From Anaerolineaceae bacterium (GTDB lineage: Bacteria > Chloroflexota > Anaerolineae > JAAYZQ01), in assembly GCA_012514775.1 (NCBI GenBank), contig JAAYZQ010000364.1:1-23772 (forward strand): a DNA stretch of 23,772 bases, read 5' to 3'. The notes below the pieces were generated by a model that saw nothing but the letters and a program-made list of their open reading frames with translations, was not told the origin of the DNA and ran no database searches. This document shows positions 13,621 through 20,990 of this stretch, piece after piece (within the stretch, counting starts at the first letter, position 1; every line of letters begins with the position of its first letter). A program made the position numbers and the translations under genes.

Positions 13621-15497
13621 TGTTTGGCGGACCGATGCACCACGCGCGAGACGCGCGCGAAGAAAAGGCCCACGACGCCGGCGGCGCGGTGCGCCGGCTG
13701 ATGGCCTACTTCCGGCCCCATCGGCTGGCCCTGGCGGCCGTGGGCCTGATGCTCCTGGTGGGCACGCTGCTGCAACTGGCGGCCCCCTACCTCATCGGCC
13801 GGGCCGTGGACGAGTTCATCGTCGCCGGCGACCGCCGGGGCCTGGCGATGACCATGCTCCTGCTGTTGGGCACTTATATCGGTGCCTGGGCCATGAGCTA
13901 CGGCCAGTTCTATACCATGACCGTGGTGGGCAACAAGCTGTTGCTCCGCCTGCGCGAAGAGATCTTTCGGCGCGTGCAGGCCCTGTCGCTGCGCTTCTTT
14001 GACGAGCACGAGGCCGGCGACCTCATGAGCCGCCTGACCAACGACGTGGACACAATCGGCCAGGTGCTGAACGTCGGCCTGGTGCAGACGTTGGGCAGCT
14101 CGCTCACCATCGTCGGCATCGTGGCGGCCATGCTGAGCCTCAACTGGCGGCTGGCCCTGGCCACCTTTGTCGTCCTGCCCTTCATGTTTGCCGCGTCCAT
14201 CCTGCTGTCGGGGCGCGCCCGCCGGGCCTTTCGCCGGACGCGGCGCACCATCGGCAGCGTCAGCGCCGACCTGGAGGAAAACATCTCGGGCGTGCGGGTG
14301 GCCCAGGCCTTTGCCCGGGAGGACGAAAACATCGAGCGCTTTGACGAGCTGAACCGCGCCAATCGCGACGCCAACGTCTCGGCCCAGGGCATCGTGGCCG
14401 CCTTCAGCCCGACCCTGGACGTGCTGAGCACCGTCGGCCTGGCCATCGTCGTCGGCTATGGCGGCTACCTGGCCCTGCGCACCCCGCCCCTGGCCACCGT
14501 GGGCATCCTCGTGTCGTTCATCGTCTACGTCCGGCGCTTTTTCCAGCCCATCCAGCAGTTGGCCCAGCTCTATGCCCAGCTCCAGTCGGCCCTGGCCGGA
14601 GCCGAGCGCATCTTTGAGCTGGTGGATACCCTGCCCGACCTGGAGGACCGCCCCGCCGCAGTCGAGATGCCGTCCATCGAGGGCCGCGTGGTCTTTCAGG
14701 ACGTGTCGTTCCACTACAAGGAGGGGGAGCCGGTGCTCCGCGACGTGAGCCTGGTGGCCGAGCCGGGCCAGACCGTGGCCCTGGTGGGCCCCACGGGCGC
14801 GGGCAAGACCACAATGGTCAACCTCATCGGGCGCTTTTACGACGTCGACGAGGGGGCGGTCCTGGTGGACGGCCGCGACGTGCGCGACGTGACCCGCGCC
14901 AGCCTGCGCGCCCAGATGGGCGTCGTCCTCCAGGACACGTTCCTTTTTAGCGGCACCATCACGGACAACATTCGCTACGGCCGGCTGGACGCCACGGACG
15001 AGGAGGTGGTGGAGGCCGCCAAACTGGCCAATGCCCACGCCTTTATCAGCCGCCTGCCCGAAGGCTACCAGACCGAGCTTTCGGAGCAGGGGCGCAACCT
15101 GAGCCAGGGACAGCGGCAGCTCATCTCCATCTCCAGGGCCATCCTGGCCGACCCGCGGCTGCTGATCCTGGACGAGGCGACGAGCAGCGTCGACACCCGG
15201 ACAGAGCTCCTCATCCAGCGCGCCCTGGAACGCTTGCTCCAGGGGCGCACCAGCTTTGTCATCGCCCACCGCCTGAGCACCATCCGCAACGCCGATCAGC
15301 TCCTGGTGCTGGAGGGCGGCCGCATCGTCGAGCGGGCGACGGGCACGCCCGAGCGCTCGGCCCACGAGCAGCTCCTGGACCGGGCCGGCGCCTACTACCA
15401 GCTCTATACGCGCCAGTTCCGGCCCGACGAGCGCGCCCGGGCCGCGCCGCCGGCCGGGGACGACGGCCACCGGGTGCAGGCCGTGCCCGCGCAATAG
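13620..15497 (+). CDS. ABC exporter half-transporter, catalytic-site partner subunit
   Basis: This 625-aa protein has a six-helix membrane domain (about residues 28-320) and an ATPase domain with Walker A GPTGAGKTT (K396), catalytic LILDEATSS (D518, E519) and switch His H550 (VIAHRLS). Its signature is NLSQGQRQ: residue 496 is Gln where Gly is usual. Across a heterodimer, this altered signature would face the Asp/Gln site of the partner, while the partner's intact LSGGQ would complete this subunit's catalytic site. The ATG overlaps the upstream TAA by one base (TAATG) and follows GGGGAGG, so synthesis is coupled. The frame is open further upstream (to 13515), but that part overlaps the partner gene and is not needed. 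The last 30 residues are a disordered Arg/Ala/Pro-rich tail. Confidence 0.95.
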   Translation: MFGGPMHHARDAREEKAHDAGGAVRRLMAYFRPHRLALAAVGLMLLVGTLLQLAAPYLIGRAVDEFIVAGDRRGLAMTMLLLLGTYIGAWAMSYGQFYTMTVVGNKLLLRLREEIFRRVQALSLRFFDEHEAGDLMSRLTNDVDTIGQVLNVGLVQTLGSSLTIVGIVAAMLSLNWRLALATFVVLPFMFAASILLSGRARRAFRRTRRTIGSVSADLEENISGVRVAQAFAREDENIERFDELNRANRDANVSAQGIVAAFSPTLDVLSTVGLAIVVGYGGYLALRTPPLATVGILVSFIVYVRRFFQPIQQLAQLYAQLQSALAGAERIFELVDTLPDLEDRPAAVEMPSIEGRVVFQDVSFHYKEGEPVLRDVSLVAEPGQTVALVGPTGAGKTTMVNLIGRFYDVDEGAVLVDGRDVRDVTRASLRAQMGVVLQDTFLFSGTITDNIRYGRLDATDEEVVEAAKLANAHAFISRLPEGYQTELSEQGRNLSQGQRQLISISRAILADPRLLILDEATSSVDTRTELLIQRALERLLQGRTSFVIAHRLSTIRNADQLLVLEGGRIVERATGTPERSAHEQLLDRAGAYYQLYTRQFRPDERARAAPPAGDDGHRVQAVPAQ

Positions 15498-15518
15498 AAA
15501 TAATTAACGTAATTTCAA

Positions 15519-15547
15519 TTGACAATTCATCCTCCCCGTGATAGAAT
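15519..15547 (+). promoter_or_regulatory. Promoter of the gene at 15581
   Basis: TTGACA (15519-15524), 17 bases, TAGAAT (15542-15547). The -35 is perfect and the -10 matches at 5 of 6 positions. It lies 22 bases after the stop of the ABC gene in an A+T-rich gap, so the next gene can be expressed separately from the exporter operon. Confidence 0.7.
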
Positions 15548-15575
15548 GCTTCTCCAGCAGACCATCACGGGGAGG
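15531..15575 (+). promoter_or_regulatory. 12-bp perfect inverted repeat joining promoter and ribosome-binding site
   Basis: CCTCCCCGTGAT (15531-15542) and ATCACGGGGAGG (15564-15575) are exact reverse complements, 21 bases apart. The left arm lies in the -35/-10 spacer and touches the -10 box; the right arm contains the SD of the next gene. A transcript starting at the local promoter (near 15554) would lack the left arm. A read-through transcript from the ABC operon would carry both arms and could hide the SD. Confidence 0.6.
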
Positions 15576-15580
15576 AATCG

Positions 15581-16849
15581 GTGATTGACAGCACCCTCGT
15601 CTTGACCGCGTTGCTGCTGCTGGGCGGTGCCCTCGTCAGCGGATACCTCAGGGGTCGCGCCCGCGACCGGGTCCTGCGTGATTTTGCCGGTTATCACGTC
15701 ACCCTGGAGCGCACCGACGGGCGCCTGGTTTGGGGCCGCATGGTCCTCCACACCACGGGCATGGAGCTCATCTATCGCAGCGACGTGCAGGATGAGCACC
15801 ACGTCGAAACGAGCTACATCCTCTATCGCGACGAGTACCCAAAGGTCCAGGCCATCTATCGTTACTGCGACCAGATGCAGGGCCGCGAGTGGAAGGAGCG
15901 CCAGCGGGAGCTGGCCCGCAGCTTTCACCCCGACTTCTGGCACCGCCTCGGCCGCCGCCTGCGCAACACCGGTAGCCTGGTGATGGATTCCATGGGGCAG
16001 GCCATCGGCATTCTCGTCGGGCAGGTCCAGTCGCGCAGCCGGCATGGCATCACGGCCAGCGGCGAGGAGTACTATGCCGAGCTGAGCCGCAGCATCGTGG
16101 GTTACGTGGGGACCAGCTACGATCCCCTCCTGGAGCGCTACGTGGGCACCCGCGTGGTGGTCGAGGTCACCGAGGGGGACGTGGTCTACGAGCACGTCGG
16201 GATTCTCAAGGACTATACCGCCGACTTTATCGAGGTCCTCGACGTGCACTATCCCAACCAGTCGGCCATCCAGTTCCGGGGCGAGGTCGATTGCAGCGAG
16301 GATGGCCTGATCTGCGTGCGCCGCGAGGGAGACACGCTGTACGTGAGTAACCCCGGCGAGTCTTCGCTGTTCTTGCAGCGCCTGCGCGTGGGCGACGAGC
16401 TCAAGTCGTTGCAGGCCGTGCTGGACAAGGACGACGAGCTGGAGCTGCACCTGCCCGACGGGACGCCCGCCGGCGCCGAGATCGAGCTGGGGGTCAAGGT
16501 GATCCGCCACCTGGACTGGATCGTCCCCCGGGCCCACGCCATCATCCGCCACAAGGCCGAGCGCTACGATCCCGACCAGGTGTTCGACATCGGCTTTGTC
16601 CTGCACCTGGACCGCGCCGTGGGCGACGAGGAGCACTATGTCAGGCTGCTGGAAGAGAACCCGGCCAACGCCGCCTGTGCCGTGGAGCTCGGCCAACTCC
16701 TGTTCCAGCGGGGTGCGGTGGACGTTGCCGAGCGCTGGTTCCAGCACGCCCTGCAGTACCGGGATAACCTGGCCGATGGCGGCAAGCTGGCCGAGCGGCA
16801 GCTCGCCTACCTGCGCCGCAAGCGCGCCGCCCGCCGCCCGGCGGCTTGA
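15581..16849 (+). CDS. Membrane-anchored protein of unknown function with C-terminal TPR-like helices
   Basis: This 422-aa protein starts with a hydrophobic helix (about residues 5-24, LVLTALLLLGGALVSG), then a basic stretch, so it is probably anchored with most of its mass in the cytoplasm. I do not recognise a family. Residues about 37-60 (HVTLERTDGRLVWGRMVL) and 187-212 (VGTRVVVEVTEGDVVYEHVG, then ILKDYTA) both look like small beta-barrel segments of the Sm or SH3 type. The stretch 232-275 is a further beta region. The C-terminal part from about 350 is helical with a TPR-like unit (VELGQLLFQRGAVDVAERWFQHALQYRDN). The GTG start follows GGGGAGG by 5 bases. It has its own promoter and an inverted repeat covering promoter and SD, so its synthesis is probably tightly controlled. 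Confidence 0.85.
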   Translation: MIDSTLVLTALLLLGGALVSGYLRGRARDRVLRDFAGYHVTLERTDGRLVWGRMVLHTTGMELIYRSDVQDEHHVETSYILYRDEYPKVQAIYRYCDQMQGREWKERQRELARSFHPDFWHRLGRRLRNTGSLVMDSMGQAIGILVGQVQSRSRHGITASGEEYYAELSRSIVGYVGTSYDPLLERYVGTRVVVEVTEGDVVYEHVGILKDYTADFIEVLDVHYPNQSAIQFRGEVDCSEDGLICVRREGDTLYVSNPGESSLFLQRLRVGDELKSLQAVLDKDDELELHLPDGTPAGAEIELGVKVIRHLDWIVPRAHAIIRHKAERYDPDQVFDIGFVLHLDRAVGDEEHYVRLLEENPANAACAVELGQLLFQRGAVDVAERWFQHALQYRDNLADGGKLAERQLAYLRRKRAARRPAA

Positions 16850-16930
16850 GCTGACTTCTCTAGCAGGTCGTTGGAAAAGGCCCCTGGTGTCGGTGGTAGG
16901 CGCTTCTGCGGCCTGGCATATACGCGTGCC

Positions 16931-17701
16931 TTACTCCGCGAACGCCGTCTGCCGCCACGCGTCCAGATCCACGCCCTCGGGCAATTCCCATCCCTGCGAA
17001 GTCAGCCAATCCACGTGAACCAGGATGAGACGCAGTTGCTCTGTCCACAGGGCACCGAATTGCTCGTCACGCAGCATCTCCTCCCACGATCCGCGGTATC
17101 CGAAGAATGTATCGACCGTTCGCCGGACCTGGCTACTTTCGGAGCAGTTTTGCGCAAGTGCCAGGAGCATGAATCGCGAGGTTTGCGAAGTGCTGCCGTA
17201 CTCCATGGCCTGCCAGAGGATGTATCGCTCCGTGTCCTGCAGCTTGGCGGCCATCACCCGGATCGCAACGTCAGGCTCGAACCGCGACCGACCTGCCAGG
17301 GCAGGTGCCCATTCTTCAATCTCCCCGGGCCGTAGCTGAGCGATCCCCACCGACTGGTCTGAATCAATCAGGCCGACGACTTTTTCCACCGCGTCGGTGC
17401 CGTAGGGCCTGTCTTTCGGGTCGCTGGCCTGATGCGCGATGGACGCAGCAACCATGAGCTCGAGATGATCTGGGGTATAACGCCGGATCAAGTCCGCGTT
17501 GGTCACGACGTCACTCCGGCCGTGCAACAGGGGGGACGAAACCCAGCCGAGACTGCTGTAGTACGTGATCGCTGTCTGCCACACGCCATATCGCAACACC
17601 GGATACGTGGCCAGCAGAGCCACTACACCCAGGAGAGTGGTTGCATAGACGAGAAAACCTATTGAAGCTTTGGGCATTGGCAGGTTCTGGTACAACGGCA
17701 T
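16931..17701 (-). CDS. Membrane-anchored protein with lysozyme/transglycosylase-like domain
   Basis: With the ATG at 17701 this is a 256-aa protein with one membrane helix (about residues 12-33) and an outside domain. The segment LMVAASIAHQAS (82-93), then VGIAQLRPGE (118-127), then DVAIRVMAAKL resembles the core of lysozyme-fold proteins ('aaI-hE', 'S-GI-Q-R', 'nI-aaA-yL'). However, the position of the catalytic Glu appears to be Q91, so it may be inactive or the alignment may be wrong. Codon use is noticeably less G+C-biased than in the neighbours, suggesting later arrival. The frame is open to a GTG at 17956 with AAGGAG upstream, which would add 85 residues without recognisable features; a candidate promoter (17947-17976) lies across that GTG and favours a shorter protein. 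Another ATG, in GGGGAGAGGCATG near 17776, is also possible. Confidence 0.6.
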   Translation of the reverse strand: MPLYQNLPMPKASIGFLVYATTLLGVVALLATYPVLRYGVWQTAITYYSSLGWVSSPLLHGRSDVVTNADLIRRYTPDHLELMVAASIAHQASDPKDRPYGTDAVEKVVGLIDSDQSVGIAQLRPGEIEEWAPALAGRSRFEPDVAIRVMAAKLQDTERYILWQAMEYGSTSQTSRFMLLALAQNCSESSQVRRTVDTFFGYRGSWEEMLRDEQFGALWTEQLRLILVHVDWLTSQGWELPEGVDLDAWRQTAFAE

Positions 17702-18055
17702 GGGGGCTGTTCCCTCGGACAGTCCTGTCGTCGTACAACCTTTCGCCCACACGAGCAAGCTCGGTGCCGCCGTCATGCCTCTCCCCGGCACACCGATAGA
17801 ACCTTGGTAACGCACCGCTACTCCAGCGCTTTGCGCAATCATTGTGATGTCGCGCCCGGCCGTAGGTTGTGCCGCCGGCGTGAGCCACCAGGCTGGCCGT
17901 GCTCGGGCGTGACGTGAGGGCACCTCAGGGCGATCCCTCACCGGCCAGTATATCACCGTTCGAGGCTCCTTTGCAACTTGGCGGGGTCCTCCGCACCCAG
18001 CGCACCGATTTTTGAGAGCATCAGGCAGCCGTCATCGCGCCCCTTCGCCGGCGCC
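17702..18055. other. Region upstream of the minus-strand membrane protein; possible N-terminal extension
   Basis: The frame of the minus-strand gene continues here up to GTG 17956, so part of this stretch could be coding. The encoded peptide has no hydrophobic segment and no domain I recognise. Otherwise I see only the weak promoter at 17947-17976 (minus strand) and no RNA gene or repeat. Confidence 0.4.
17947..17976 (-). promoter_or_regulatory. Candidate promoter of the minus-strand membrane protein
   Basis: Read on the minus strand: TTGCAA (17976-17971), 18 bases, TATACT (17952-17947). The -10 matches at 5 of 6 positions and the -35 at 4 of 6. Transcription would start inside the longest possible frame. 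Confidence 0.35.
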
Positions 18056-18084
18056 TTGCGAAATCGCCCCATCTCTGGTAAACT
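18056..18084 (+). promoter_or_regulatory. Possible promoter of the dnaX operon
   Basis: TTGCGA (18056-18061), 17 bases, TAAACT (18079-18084). Each box matches consensus at 4 of 6 positions, with correct spacing, 26 bases before the dnaX ATG. Confidence 0.4.
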
Positions 18085-18110
18085 AGGGAGAGACCGAGCG
18101 AGGTGAAACC

Positions 18111-19925
18111 ATGGCCGGCCAGGCACTCTATCTCAAATATCGGCCCCAGACCTTTGACGAGGTGGTGGGGCAGGAGGCAATCACCCGCACCCTGCGCAAC
18201 GCCCTGCAGCAGGGCCGGGTGCGCCACGCCTACCTGTTCACCGGCACGCGGGGCACGGGCAAGACGACCATGGCCCGCCTGCTGGCCAAGGCGGTCAACT
18301 GCCTGGCCCCCGAGGATCAGCGGCCGTGCAACGCCTGCGCCCTGTGCACCGCCCTCAACGAGGGCCGGCTCCTGGACCTCATCGAGATCGACGCCGCCAG
18401 CAACCGCGGCATCGACGAGATCCGCGACATCCGCGAGAAGGTGGGCTTTCGCCCCAACGAGGGCCGATACAAGATCTATGTCCTGGACGAGGCCCACATG
18501 CTCACCGAGCCGGCCTTTAACGCCCTGCTCAAGACGTTGGAGGAGCCGCCGCCCCACGTGATTTTCGTTCTGGTCACCACCGACCCGCAAAAGATCCCGG
18601 CGACCATCACCTCGCGCTGCCAGCGCTTTGACTTCAAGCGCATCCCGGTGAGCGACGTGGTGGGGCGCCTGGCCTACGTGGCGGAACAGGAGGGGCTGCG
18701 CGCCGAGCCCGAGGCGCTGGAGATGATTGCCCAGCAGGCCACGGGCGCCATGCGCGACGCCCTCAGTCTCCTCGACCAGCTCACCAGCTACGGCGAGGAG
18801 ATCACCCTGGCCCAGGCCCAGATGGTCCTCGGTACGGTGGGCGGCGAGGCCGCGGCCCGCGTGGTGGACTGCCTCGCCAGCCGCGACCTGGCCGGCGGCC
18901 TGGACTGGATCGACCGCACCATTGCCGACGGCGCCGACCCGCGCCAGTTCGGCCACGAGATCGTCCAGTACCTGCGCAGCGTGCTGCTGGTGCACGAGGG
19001 GGCGGGGACCCGCCTCCTCAACGCCACGGCCGAGCAGGCGGCCGAGGTCGAAGCCGTGTCGGCCCGCCTGCCCCTGCTGCAGCTCACGCGGGCCATCCGC
19101 CTCTTTAACGACGCGACCACCGAGCTGCGGCGCGGTTTTCAGACCATCCCGCAGTTGCCCCTGGAGATGGCGCTGGTGGAGAGCCTCCTGGACCAGGATG
19201 GCCCCGCGCCGGCTGCGCCCCAGGCGCCGGCCGCACCCCGCGCCGCTGCCAGTACACCGCCGGCCGGTGAGGGCGAGCCGGGGCCGAGGCAGGCCGGCGA
19301 GGAGCCGCCCCCGGCGTCCCGCGCCGAGGCGGCCGCACCTGCGCCGCGGGCCGTCGCCGAGGCCCGCGTCGGGCCGGCGCCCGCCCCGCAGGAGCCCGCG
19401 CCCGCCCCGCAGGAGCCCGCGCCCGCGGAAACGCTGCCGGCCCAGGCCAGGCCCCCGCAGCCGGCTGCCGGCGGCCCGCCCCTGGGCGAGGTGCTCGCCG
19501 CCTGGAAGGACATCCTCCAGGCGGTGCGACGGCGCAACCCGACGACCTATGCCGCCCTCAACACTGACTGCCGGCCCGTGGAGGTGGACGGCGATGAGGT
19601 GGTGGTCACCTTCCCCCACGCCTTCCTGCGCGACAAGCTGGAGCATCCCGAGCGCAAGGTCGACATCCAGGACGCGCTGAACGAGATCCTCCAGGCCGGC
19701 TGCCGGGTGCGCTTTGTGCTGGCCGGCGATTTTGTGGCGCGTGCCCAGCCTGCCGCTCCCGCTCCCAGGCCCGAGCCCGAGCCCGATCTCGAGCCCGATC
19801 CGCCGCCGGCCCAGCCGGCCGCCGGCGCCAGGGCCCAGGAGCCCAGGGGAGAGTTGGACAGCAAGGACATGGACCAGATCGTTCGCTGGGCCCGGGGCGT
19901 CGGCGGGCAAGTGGTCGAGGGTTAG
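18111..19925 (+). CDS. dnaX: DNA polymerase III subunit gamma/tau
   Basis: This is the 604-aa clamp-loader ATPase of the replicative DNA polymerase. The N-terminus LYLKYRPQTFDEVVGQ is diagnostic. Walker A is GTRGTGKT (45-52, K51), zinc ligands are C64, C73, C76 and C79, Walker B is VLDEAH (D126, E127), and the SRC motif (168-170) supplies the arginine finger R169. Domains II-III continue to about 360. A long linker rich in Ala, Pro and Glu follows (about 365-455), with an exact tandem repeat of a 7-residue unit (PAPQEPA type). A C-terminal tau-like domain (about 460-545, AWKDILQAVRRRNP onward) is followed by another Pro/Glu-rich stretch and a short end. No A-rich slippery site is visible, so a gamma form made by frameshifting is not predicted. 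It heads the dnaX-ybaB-recR operon. Confidence 0.97.
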   Translation: MAGQALYLKYRPQTFDEVVGQEAITRTLRNALQQGRVRHAYLFTGTRGTGKTTMARLLAKAVNCLAPEDQRPCNACALCTALNEGRLLDLIEIDAASNRGIDEIRDIREKVGFRPNEGRYKIYVLDEAHMLTEPAFNALLKTLEEPPPHVIFVLVTTDPQKIPATITSRCQRFDFKRIPVSDVVGRLAYVAEQEGLRAEPEALEMIAQQATGAMRDALSLLDQLTSYGEEITLAQAQMVLGTVGGEAAARVVDCLASRDLAGGLDWIDRTIADGADPRQFGHEIVQYLRSVLLVHEGAGTRLLNATAEQAAEVEAVSARLPLLQLTRAIRLFNDATTELRRGFQTIPQLPLEMALVESLLDQDGPAPAAPQAPAAPRAAASTPPAGEGEPGPRQAGEEPPPASRAEAAAPAPRAVAEARVGPAPAPQEPAPAPQEPAPAETLPAQARPPQPAAGGPPLGEVLAAWKDILQAVRRRNPTTYAALNTDCRPVEVDGDEVVVTFPHAFLRDKLEHPERKVDIQDALNEILQAGCRVRFVLAGDFVARAQPAAPAPRPEPEPDLEPDPPPAQPAAGARAQEPRGELDSKDMDQIVRWARGVGGQVVEG

Positions 19926-19987
19926 GATGGCAAGCCGGCGCACCAGGGTGATCCTACAGGACAGGACCCGATAAGGAGGTTTGAACC

Positions 19988-20350
19988 GTGGCAAAAGGAA
20001 AAGGACAGCGCATCCGGGCCAGCCAGCCAGGCGGCCGGCCCGACACGCGCCAGATGATCCAGAAGATCCAGGAACAGATGATGCAGACCCAGGAAGAGCT
20101 GGGCCAGAAGACGGTGTCGGCCACCGCCGGCGGCGGCGTCGTCGAGGTGGTCATGACCGGCCACCAGCGCGTACAATCCATTACCATCGCCCCCGAGGCG
20201 GTGGATCCCGAGGACGTCGAGATGCTCCAGGACCTCATCGTGGCCGCCGTGAACGAGGCCATCGAGCGCAGCCAGAACCTGGCCGCGGAACAGATGGGTG
20301 CCCTCACCGGCGGGCTGGGCCTGGGCGATCTGGGCGGCCTCCTCGGCTAG
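19988..20350 (+). CDS. ebfC: YbaB/EbfC-family nucleoid-associated protein
   Basis: This is a small (120 aa) DNA-binding protein that forms 'tweezer'-shaped dimers on DNA. Visible family features are the helix MIQKIQEQMMQTQEELGQKTV, the beta segment VSATAGGGVVEVVMTGHQRVQSITI, the 'DPEDVEMLQDLIVAAVNEAI' motif and a Gly-rich C-terminus. An N-terminal extension of about 20 basic residues (KGKGQRIRASQ) makes it slightly longer than the usual 100-110. The GTG start is behind AAGGAGG, one of the strongest SD sequences in the window, in a 62-base gap after dnaX. Its place between dnaX and recR is conserved in many bacteria, pointing to replication or repair-linked chromosome organisation. Confidence 0.95.
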   Translation: MAKGKGQRIRASQPGGRPDTRQMIQKIQEQMMQTQEELGQKTVSATAGGGVVEVVMTGHQRVQSITIAPEAVDPEDVEMLQDLIVAAVNEAIERSQNLAAEQMGALTGGLGLGDLGGLLG

Positions 20351-20362
20351 TCAGGAAACCAC

Positions 20363-20965
20363 ATGGCCGCCGTTACGCCTGAACCTGTCACCAAACTGAT
20401 CGAGGCATTCTCGCAACTGCCGGGCATCGGACCCAAAACCGCGTCCCGGCTGACCTTCTACCTGCTCCGCCGGCCGGAGGAGCAAACCCATATCCTCGCC
20501 GACGCCCTGCGAGACCTGAAGCAAAAGATCGTCTTCTGCCGGTCCTGCTACAACATCACCGAGGAAAGCCCCTGTGCCGTCTGCCGCGACGAGGCGCGCG
20601 ACCGCTCGGTGATCTGTGTCGTCGAGGAGCCCCTGGACGTGTTGGCCATCGAGCGCACGGGCGAGTACCGCGGCCTGTACCACGTCCTCCACGGCGCCAT
20701 CTCGCCGGTGGAGGGCATTGGCCCCGACGAGTTGCGCATCGCCGAGCTGCTGGCGCGCCTGCGCGAGCAGCCGGTGCGCGAGGTCCTGCTGGCCACCAAC
20801 CCCAACCTCGAGGGCGAGGCCACGGCCATGTACCTGGCGCGCATCCTGCAGCCCCTGGGCGTGCGCGTCACGCGCCTGGCACGCGGCCTGCCCGTGGGCG
20901 GCGACCTGGAGTACGCCGACGCGGTAACCCTCGGCCGGGCGCTGGAGGGCCGGCAGGACATGTAG
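20363..20965 (+). CDS. recR: Recombination mediator protein RecR
   Basis: This is a complete 200-aa protein of the RecFOR pathway, which loads RecA onto gapped single-stranded DNA. It shows the helix-hairpin-helix [12 protein letters not shown] (19-30), a four-cysteine zinc finger (C59, C62, C71, C74), the Toprim domain beginning [16 protein letters not shown], and the conserved [18 protein letters not shown] and [18 protein letters not shown] stretches at the C-terminus. It starts 12 bases after the ybaB/ebfC stop with a weak GGA-type SD, so it probably relies on the shared transcript. Length and motifs are normal for the family. Confidence 0.97.
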   Translation: MAAVTPEPVTKLIEAFSQLPGIGPKTASRLTFYLLRRPEEQTHILADALRDLKQKIVFCRSCYNITEESPCAVCRDEARDRSVICVVEEPLDVLAIERTGEYRGLYHVLHGAISPVEGIGPDELRIAELLARLREQPVREVLLATNPNLEGEATAMYLARILQPLGVRVTRLARGLPVGGDLEYADAVTLGRALEGRQDM

Positions 20966-20990
20966 CCAGGGATGGCCTCCTGCTGGCACC

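Noticed and set aside
13617..15494. 625-codon antisense frame over the second ABC gene, and a similar 657-codon one over dnaX
   Set aside because: Both mirror strongly conserved genes and show only compositional bias.
18111..19925. Programmed frameshift site in dnaX
   Set aside because: No A-rich slippery heptamer or T-run is visible in the coding sequence.
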